A stretch of DNA of 64,000 nucleotides from Pilasporangium apinafurcum. Taxonomy: Eukaryota; Oomycota; Peronosporomycetes; Pythiales; Pythiaceae. Made by a program: the position numbers and the translations under genes. The notes beneath the pieces were generated by a model. The model was not told the origin of the DNA. It searched no databases and worked only from the letters and a program-made list of their open reading frames with translations. Shown here one piece after another: positions 54,096 through 62,062 of the stretch (position 1 is the stretch's first letter; each line of letters starts with the position of its first letter). The stretch is from the NCBI GenBank assembly GCA_001600495.1, contig BCKE01000053.1, positions 96,161-160,160 on the forward strand, in the 5' to 3' direction.

Positions 54096-54886
54096 GTTAC
54101 AACGATGACGAGTAGAATAGAGTGTAGAAGGAGTGTTTGTGGGCAGCGGGAAAGTCTAGTAACTTCTCAAACGCGTCTACACGGTTTAGTCTGTATTGTG
54201 GTAACCGCCAATAGCGCATGGAGCCGAAAAAAGCATTGATGCTCCTCATTCTGTTGGTTCCACCACTGAATTTATTTTGGGAGCAGCATACACGTAATCC
54301 TCCATCAATCGCAACCAATCAACTCGCAACGGAAAAGGGACAAAGGTTGCACAAACAGGAACTCATCTTTCCCAAGCACCCCTCAAACCTTTCAAACTGA
54401 ATACATACGCGTACATTCAATCTGGCAGCAAAATGGATCACCGAATTAACCAGAGCGATGACACACCCTTACGTCATCTTTCCCGTGGAATGTGCACAAT
54501 GGCCATGCAACATCACAGTAGACTCGATGAAAAGTGTTGTGATGAAAGGCTGGTACGTCATGCACAAAAGCGTTGCTGGCTTCGTCATTAAAAGAAAAAA
54601 GCTTCCATTACCTTTCATAATCAATACCTCTCCTATGTCATTATACACACTCATCCCCTTTCATTTTCTGCTTGGTGCAAACGAAGTAACCCTATCCTCA
54701 AAACACATACAAGCACCCATACAAAAACCCTATTCAATTCAACCACTCACACTATCTAGTCAAACAGACCTCTATAAAGATAGTTACAGTACCTGATCGC
54801 TTTCCTTCACCAGCTCAGTCACTCACACTCTTCAAAGTCCCCCCAAGCAGCCAAGAGCTCCATCAGCTACCTCCACTTACTTGTAC
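54096..54886. other. Spacer upstream of carrier copy 2
   Basis: No gene. The last 150 bp are pyrimidine-rich (CCTTCACCAGCTCAGTCACT), as expected for a 5' leader of the carrier. Confidence 0.4.
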
Positions 54887-55828
54887 ATGGCTCCTTCATC
54901 TTCTTCCTCTAAATCCTCCTCCATCGCGCTCGCAGCACAACCGTATATCTGCGGTGGATCTGCGGCGGTGTTCGCTGCTGTCGCGATCCATCCCATTGAT
55001 CTCGTGAAGGTGCATCTGCAACTCGCGGGGCAAACGGGCGCGAATGTCACGAGCATCGGTGTCGCACGGTCGGTCGTCGCAAAGGAAGGTGTTAAGGGAC
55101 TTTACTCGGGTCTCTCAGCCGCTGTAGCGCGGCAGATGGTGTATGGAACTGCTCGGTTGGGGATGCATCGTGCGTTGTCCGACAAACTTATCGCCAGACG
55201 CGTCGCGAATGGTGAAAATCCGTCGTTACCACTCGCCGTAAAATCCATTTCTGCGATTGTGACTGGCGCGATTGCTGCGACATTGGGATGTCCAATGGAT
55301 GTGGCGCTTGTGCGGATGCAGGCCGATACGCTTGCAAAGGAAACCGAACGACGTGGGTATAAGAATGTCTTTGACGCGATTTTCAAAATTGTCAAAGCTG
55401 AAGGTGTGACGACATTATGGCGAGGCAGTATCCCACTTGTGGCACGTGGTGCGGCCATGAATTTAGGTATGATGGCGTCCTATGATCAAGCGAAGGAGAT
55501 GCTTACGGCACAATATGGTCCGGGATTCCTCACGAATACTGGGGCCAGTGCGGTTTCTGGATTTGCTTGTGCGTTTACGTCACTGCCATTTGATTTGGTG
55601 AAATCACGTTTAATGAACATGAAGAAAGATCCATTGACGGGTAAAATGCCCTACACGGGTGTGACGGATTGCTTCCGACAGATCATTGTAAAGGAAGGAC
55701 CGGCCAAATTATGGCGCGGCTACTGGACGTACTACACGCGTTGTGCGCCGAATGCAATGATTGTATTGCTGGTGGTGGAGCGGATTAATAGCGTCTACCG
55801 TGCGGCGTTTGGGTTGGATGAGAAATAG
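54887..55828 (+). CDS. Mitochondrial carrier, 2-oxoglutarate/malate type, copy 2
   Basis: 313 residues from ATG 54887 (an in-frame TTG lies two codons before). Same three-repeat design as copy 1: HPIDLVKVHLQLAGQTG, CPMDVALVRMQADTLAK and LPFDLVKSRLMNMKKDP, with RRGYKNVFDAIFKIVKAEG and LWRGSIPLVARGAAMNLGMM. The end KLWRGYWTYYTRCAPNAMI is intact, unlike the ambiguous site in copy 1. The Ser-rich first 15 residues differ from copy 1. The two paralogues lie 7.2 kb apart in the same orientation, with the subgroup 2 bZIP-like genes and Fanzor relics between them, so a tandem carrier pair was probably separated by later insertions and duplications. Predicted inner-membrane oxoglutarate/malate exchanger; substrate inferred. 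Confidence 0.9.
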   Translation: MAPSSSSSKSSSIALAAQPYICGGSAAVFAAVAIHPIDLVKVHLQLAGQTGANVTSIGVARSVVAKEGVKGLYSGLSAAVARQMVYGTARLGMHRALSDKLIARRVANGENPSLPLAVKSISAIVTGAIAATLGCPMDVALVRMQADTLAKETERRGYKNVFDAIFKIVKAEGVTTLWRGSIPLVARGAAMNLGMMASYDQAKEMLTAQYGPGFLTNTGASAVSGFACAFTSLPFDLVKSRLMNMKKDPLTGKMPYTGVTDCFRQIIVKEGPAKLWRGYWTYYTRCAPNAMIVLLVVERINSVYRAAFGLDEK

Positions 55829-56115
55829 AGTGAGGAACAAACAGAAAGAGGAAGGCGTGCTTTGACACGACTAACAGAAAAATCAAGACTAACAAGATGA
55901 CCGTGAGTCTTTGATGGCGGTTGTTCAGCGACGATCGAGACAAGACACACCAACAACAAAGTGAAAGTATGGTAATGTTCGTGTCAATATATATTGGGTG
56001 GCTGTAATCCCCTTTTGCACTCGTTCACTGTCTTCTCAGGTTCGCTTTGGTTTAACATGTTGGTATGAAATGCATGTATGCATTGCTGAGTTTTCGCTTT
56101 CTTTGGTCCAGCTTT

Positions 56116-57624
56116 TTAGTTCAGCAGCTTTTGCAGATCCGCTTCCAGCACATGGGGACGGATGCTTGCCTTATAGCGCATGAACGGGATTCCATTCCTA
56201 TCCACGAGAAATTTCGTAAAATTCCATTCGACAAACGGCCCAAATACACCCGGCAAGCGCTCGTTCAGAAAGATAAATACTTCACGTGCCTTGGGTCCAT
56301 TCACATCACCTTTGGTCATGATCGTGAAGAATTTAGTGAAAGTATCGTAAATTTGTTTTAGGTAAGTGCGGATTTCTTTGTCGGTTGCAAACTCCAAGTC
56401 TCCGAACTGCCCACATGGGAAAACTAGCACGCGTAGCCCCTTGCTGTAGTATTTTTCGCTAATTTCAAGGAGCTCCGAGTAATGCAGCGCAGCTTCTGGG
56501 TCTTTGTTGGCAACATTGACAATCAACACTACATGTCCACGCAACAATCTCATTGGATATTCTTGTCCAGTGTCTTCGACATCTTTTAACGAATAAAACG
56601 ATGTCGATGGAGAAGCTAAACGTACAAGCTCAGGATGAACTTCTTTGTACCTGGCACCAGCGTCCAACAGTAGTAACAGCCAATCATCTTGTTCCTCTTT
56701 CGTTAAGAAATCCAGGAACTCAATCTGATCATTGTTCCATAGTTTCAAGCCGTGGTAGAGCGGAGAGTGTGTGGCACCTCGTTCGTATTGTACTAGTGCA
56801 TTTTCAAGGTCGAGATGCGTTAGTTCTTCTCGTGCTACGTCGTTGTCAAATAAGTACAACGCTTGGTATTTGGCTTTGTTGATTACAGCATAGCGTCTGC
56901 GCTCGGTTTTGGTACCGACAATTTCATTCCCATTGCTACAATGCGAGAGCGAGCCACCAAAGACCCGTCGCACAAACGACGCTGGAGGTTTGGAAAAGAC
57001 AAATCCAGCGCGTGTGGCACCATCCGTGACTCCCCAGACTGATTTCTTTAATTTCTCATTGTCCTGGGACTTTGGATATGCACCAGGTGACACCAATTCA
57101 TAATAGTTGTTATCGTCAACATATGTTGGAAGCAATTCTTCATAGTCGACCTCATGCATCGGCGTGATGAATCCGCTGAGCACCAACGCTTCCGCGAGTT
57201 GCTGTGCACCATCTGGCGTGGCATTCCTCGCATGAACGCGGCTCAAATATTGGTAAAGTGCCAGCAAGAGCTTATCACCTCTCACATACGGGAGCGGTGG
57301 GCGTCGGAATGGCTTCTTCCAGAAGATTCCCGTGGGGAAAACTTGGTTTCTTATGTCTGGGGTTAACAAATATACCGCAGCAGCGTCAGCTTGGACTTGA
57401 AGCGCCGGTGGATGCGTATGGAAGCTCAATAACCGATCAAAAACGCGTCCCTCAACGATTGGTGGCCTTGGCGTTGATGGCATAATGGGTAGTCCCACAG
57501 TTCCAGCTAATTGGTGATCCTCCTCATCCAACAGATCCAAATCCTCTAGCTGTTCGCGATGGCGGGTTTCATGATCTCGCGCTTTCTCAGCGAGCTTTGC
57601 CAGTACTTCACCAGCGTTCGCCAT
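56116..57624 (-). CDS. DEP-PH-glutathione-peroxidase-like fusion protein
   Basis: 502 residues, single exon from ATG 57624 (upstream GTG rejected). Three modules: a DEP-like domain (about 60-165, GDKLLLALYQYLSRVHA then ALVLSGFITP), a PH-like domain (about 225-340, RRYAVINKAKYQALYLFDND, IEFLDFLTKEEQDDWLLLLL) and a glutathione-peroxidase fold (about 355-502: GHVVLIVNVANK, VLVFPCGQFG, FVEWNFTKFLVDRNG). In true GPx proteins NVASxC/U places the peroxidatic Cys or Sec after the first strand; here it reads NVANKDPEAAL, without Cys. The Gln (FPCGQF) and Trp (WNFTKF) of the catalytic set remain. The domain is therefore probably a non-peroxidase, possibly sensing or structural, while DEP and PH suggest membrane association. 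An oomycete-specific fusion as far as I know. Confidence 0.82.
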   Translation of the reverse strand: MANAGEVLAKLAEKARDHETRHREQLEDLDLLDEEDHQLAGTVGLPIMPSTPRPPIVEGRVFDRLLSFHTHPPALQVQADAAAVYLLTPDIRNQVFPTGIFWKKPFRRPPLPYVRGDKLLLALYQYLSRVHARNATPDGAQQLAEALVLSGFITPMHEVDYEELLPTYVDDNNYYELVSPGAYPKSQDNEKLKKSVWGVTDGATRAGFVFSKPPASFVRRVFGGSLSHCSNGNEIVGTKTERRRYAVINKAKYQALYLFDNDVAREELTHLDLENALVQYERGATHSPLYHGLKLWNNDQIEFLDFLTKEEQDDWLLLLLDAGARYKEVHPELVRLASPSTSFYSLKDVEDTGQEYPMRLLRGHVVLIVNVANKDPEAALHYSELLEISEKYYSKGLRVLVFPCGQFGDLEFATDKEIRTYLKQIYDTFTKFFTIMTKGDVNGPKAREVFIFLNERLPGVFGPFVEWNFTKFLVDRNGIPFMRYKASIRPHVLEADLQKLLN

Positions 57625-58489
57625 GACTGTGTGCGTTCTCACCGATGTATGGTTTTGAGTGACTGACCAACAAAAAGCGAAGAACCGATGTTGCCGTTAA
57701 GAGTTGTTCTTCAATTATGTGGGACGAGGTGTTTTTCCTCTTTCAGTTGGAGAAATGCATGACACCTGAGAGTTGTACACTCGTTTGGCCAGGCCCATTA
57801 TTGAGTATAAGTTCCGTAAACTCTAAAAATGACTGAACATTCGCATCCTGATTGATCTCTAGTTTCGCCGACCACCTACTTGAATAACTGTATCAAAGTG
57901 ACAACAAACGATTACTCTGATTAAAGCGCATGTATCCATTTACCCATAGCGTTCTATGCTTAAATAGTACTAGCGTATCCAAGACGATGATTTGTCATTC
58001 CAGAAGCCATTTTGATGGGAGCAACGCATAATCAGATAGTACTTTTTTTTTGTGAAGTGCTCCTTTCTGTTGCATCATCACAAAATTTAGATCTGATGCT
58101 GTGTGCACTATTACCAAATCACTAATTGCGGATTTTGCATTTCTCCAATGAATGGCAAATAAGCAACTGCGTAGCTCGATCTTCACGTGGTGGGGTCCAA
58201 AGTGTCACTGTGTAACGTAATGTGAGGGATATCGAAGGGTTTTTATTTTGTACGAAGCAGGAAGTCACAATACTAGCTATATTTTCTAACACAACACAAT
58301 TTTAACTCTGCTATACGAAGCGAAGCTTTCTATTTATAATCAGTCTCGCTTATAACGCTCAAATTCACCACTTCTTCCAGGTCAACTGTCATGCACTCGT
58401 TGAAATGCAATACTACCCTAGGTCAACGAAAGATTACTTTGGATGATTCTTCGCCTGGTATTCCCCTTCTCTACTACGTCAACTCCAAT
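57625..58489. other. Spacer, no gene
   Basis: About 860 bp, AT-rich. It contains the promoter of the DEP-PH-GPx gene at its left side and nothing else recognisable. Confidence 0.4.
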
Positions 58490-59190
58490 GAAGCTTCGGC
58501 CTTGTTGGGATTTGATCCCAACGAATCACGATAAAAATGATTCCACCGTGAATAACTTGATAATCTGGGTTATCTAATCATCCGTCACATGCACTGCATT
58601 GCAAAGTACCATCAAGTCAAAGCAATGGGAACTCACTGCTATCGATCAGCACAAGATATGTCCGACAAAGCTCCTCTTTGACCAGCGATTCCATAGCAGC
58701 GTATTGTACCAGATCACTCGATGTATATTGTCATACTCAACTGAGATTGCTGAAAACAGAGTGTTGGATTTCCTGAAGCGTGATCTAATCGGTCGATATG
58801 CAAAAAGGTAGCCTATGTCGATGTATAAGCAAAACACAAGCATGCAAAGTATCACATAAGCGTCCAGCGACGGCTAATGCGAGTAGTGATGCGCCACCGA
58901 CCCACGATTATGTCGTCACTCACCATCTCTAATACTAGCATTTTGTCAGACAGATGGAGATAGCAGATTTGGCTCCCTTGCGTTATCATCGCCCACTTCT
59001 GCCTCATTAGATACCGCACCGGAGCGAACGAATATGGTTTCTCGTGCTAGTACTGAATCGCGATACTGTTGATAGACCGCTCGTCGCTCCAATCAAAGAT
59101 GCATGCACCTGTACTGATGCCTCTGCTTGTTGGAACTTTTGAGTGGAAGATCGAATATCCTACCAATAACTCACCATTTCGAAGAGCTTG
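58490..59190 (-). pseudogene. bZIP-like family relic K
   Basis: The minus strand matches the C-terminal two-thirds of copies B, D and L in order: remnants of the SSGARxFGW(S/T)DER region near 59075-59120, RxLMRQKWAMITQ-like residues near 58985, the VVRR strand near 58890-58910, LVQYAAMESLVKEEL-like residues near 58680-58700 and the IRWDQ end near 58500-58530. Stops and small deletions are numerous. The coil and basic-region exon are missing. Confidence 0.65.
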
Positions 59191-60603
59191 TTTCACGAAT
59201 CAAATTACTTATTCACGTGCGAGTTATTACGGTAGCGGGTGAGTATTTAGCCTCATTACAGCATGCGGATTCTGATATTTCGGCTGGGACTTCACATCAT
59301 AGATCATAAAATAGCTACCGAGTCAATCCAACCATCTTAACCTCCTACATGGCCAGTTCCTCTAAGATGAAGATTGCTGGTTTAAGTCCTTCAAGCGGCA
59401 ATAGCTAAAGCCCGGTAGTAGTTGTCTAGTTATTCTGATGGCTATTATTGTTGCTATGATCAACTGATCCAATGTTTGGTTTTTGTTTTGAGATTATCAT
59501 ATTTTTCATGAGCAACATTTTTATGTTTATAGCTAAAGCAAAGTCCGACGAACACCCTACCAGTACAATTCTACCAATTGATGACTCTTCATCGAATTGC
59601 GCACTACGAAAGAATTCCAGGATCATTTGCAGGAGAAAAGTCCCATGATTCTGAATTGTACTATATTTCGACAAAACGATCAACTTTCTGTAGAGTAGGT
59701 TGTTCTTATTTCTTACGTAGTATGGATTTCTTGCCTAGGATCCTTTCTCTTTCATCTCTTCTCGATGTTGCTGTCGTAAAGTTCCATTCTCGTTGACAAG
59801 TGCAACAGTTGATGGACTGGAATCCTACATTCTCTTGTACTTGAATCGCCATACGCAAAAAAAACTGTATGGCAGAACTCTCGTGGAAATAATGGCATTA
59901 GATGCTTATTTTCAAAGCGATATTCGTATTACACGACGTATTTAAACGGAAAATCGCTAATGGTCTTGACAGATACCTATCGCTGGCATTCTAGAGCATC
60001 CATCCCATTCTACCACCTCTTCATGATTTCATTTAAGTATGAAGGGTGTATGACTTCAATTAAAAAAGAATCAACGATAAATTTCATCATTTTTCTATGT
60101 TTCCAGCATTTGAGTGGCTGCGTATGATGATCAGGGCTGATCGACTAACGGCAAAAAAAAAAGCATTCACCATAGTTGCCGCAAAAGAAATGGTGATGGC
60201 GTATACAATCGGTGGTAAGCTGTTCGTCATCTTGAAGCCATCTTGTCATCAGCAATACAAGTGAAGTTTAGATCCTGTTTTTGTGAATTGCACCTTTGTA
60301 TATGATTGCAAGTCTAAAATCTGATGTTGTGTTCACAGAATGTAAGTAGAATGAGAGCGTACTGGACTCTCTGAAACACCAGAACAAGTGAGTGCTAATT
60401 ATTCGATCGACTTTGGTGCAGTGTGGGCGCATAATATTTAGTGAAAGTGATGCACTCTTCTAAGCCAACGAAATGTGCATGTGTACGTGGACATATCTCA
60501 TCAGCCATTAATTATTATCAGTTCACTTTTAATCACGTCTATCCGCTCAATTGCGAAATACTTATTCGACGCAACATACCATATACCTCATATATTTTAC
60601 CAC
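59191..60603. other. 1.4-kb spacer
   Basis: Mostly AT-rich. The minus-strand ORF at 59426-59683 and plus-strand ORF at 59578-59796 have no recognised domain. A TCCGAC motif occurs near 59546. No gene is supported. Confidence 0.4.
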
Positions 60604-61950
60604 TCAGTCCTCGCATGGTGGTTCTCTTTCGCGCTCTCTGTTTGCATCAGAGGTGTGTGTTCCCCAGCAAAGCTTCGATCCCGCTACCGCCTGATCCCAA
60701 CGGATCACGGTAAACACGACTTCAACGATAAGAAACTTGACAACATCACTGTCTCGAGTATCAATTCGTCCACCGCACGTCACTCTACATTGTGAAGCAC
60801 CCTGAGGATAGAATGAGGGTATCTCACTGTCGTTGACCATGACTGTATTTGTCTCGACCAGCTCTTCATCATCGAGACGTTGCCATACTAGAGTGTCATG
60901 TGAGATCACTTTTTGTGGAGCTTCAAATTCAACTTGGGTTGCTGAAGATAGAGAGTTTGCCCTCCTCCAACGTGGTTCAATGGAGCGATACGCGACAAGG
61001 TAGCCCTTGTCAGTCTGTAAACGAAACACTAGCATGTCGATCATCACATCAATATCTAAAGACGGGTAATGTACGCTCCTTCGAACCACAATCATATCAT
61101 CACTCACTACCTGCAATACCTGCATCCTCCCGGAAGGATGGAGATAATGAATTTGACTCACTTGCGTTAGCATCGCCCAAGTTTGTTCCATAAAATGTCG
61201 CGCCGTAACGAAAGCATACGTTTTCTCGAGCGAGTAGTGCAACATGGTGCCATCAATAAGCCGTTCATCACTCCAGCCAAATACTCGCGCTCCAGAACTA
61301 ACACGTCTACCCTTCGGTATCCTTGGATGGAAAATTGCTTGGTAGCTCTCACAAACAATGCGACGGCATTCCTCGAAAGATAATGGCGCAAAGATTCCGT
61401 CTGGTTTCGTTAAGCCTTCTTGCTCAAATAAAAAGAATGATCTCGCGTCTGGAAGCTCAAATTCCAAGCGATATCCATCCAGTAGCGACGCGAATCGCTC
61501 TCTTTTCACAAGCTCTTTCTTCATCATCGCATTCTGGGAACGTAGCCGCTCAACTTCTATCCGAGTTTGTCGGTATCGGGCGCTCAACGTCATGGAACTG
61601 GGACTTGATGATCGTACCTGTTGCTTTTTAGGCATATTACCGACGTACAGTCGTTGGTATTGATTCTCCAGTTCTTTCAACTGTGCGCGCATTGCCAGTA
61701 AAGAACTCTAACAAAGCAGGATAGAGACAGGAAAAACGTAACGTTAACATTAATTAGATTCTCATGTCCTAACAGCTGTCACACTCACCTTCTGTCTCGC
61801 ACGGAAGCGCCGTTTATCCTCGCGCTGTTTCTTGAGTCGCTCTTCTTCTTCATCATCACCATTTTCTGATGTATTCGTCGAATCAGAGGTAGTTTTGCTT
61901 ACCATTATCCCCCCCATTTGATCCTCTTTTACAGCATTCGGTCCTATCAT
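60604..61950 (-). CDS. bZIP-like family protein, copy L
   Basis: Exon 1 61789-61950 (ATG 61950) and exon 2 60604-61707, 81-nt intron (GTGAGT...GTTAG), 421 residues. Basic region KKQREDKRRFRARQK, coil MRAQLKELENQYQRLYVGNM with a further heptad stretch VERLRSQNAMMKKELVKRE. C-terminal domain: SSGARVFGWSDERLIDG, YAFVTARHFMEQTWAMLTQ, MIVVRRSVHYPSLDIDV, IPSFYPQGASQCRVTCGG and WDQAVAGSKLCW. The extreme C-terminus adds a charged tail (DANREREREPPCED). It carries the full two-block element upstream and is the best-preserved copy on the right flank of the cluster. Confidence 0.82.
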
Positions 61951-61994
61951 TATTTATTTGCTCTTTGAAGGTCTCCACACTCTAACTTCTGGAA

Positions 61995-62062
61995 TTGTCA
62001 AGAACGGTTAAATTGTATGGGTAATAACTTAACCGCAGTGACACTGTATAGCTCACGGTAAA
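61995..62062 (-). promoter_or_regulatory. Shared two-block upstream element, copy L
   Basis: Minus strand: block 1 TTTACCGTGAGCTATACAGT at 62042-62062, block 2 TTTAACCGTTCTTGACAA at 61995-62012, then GTGGAGACCTTCAAAGAG before the ATG at 61950. Confidence 0.7.
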
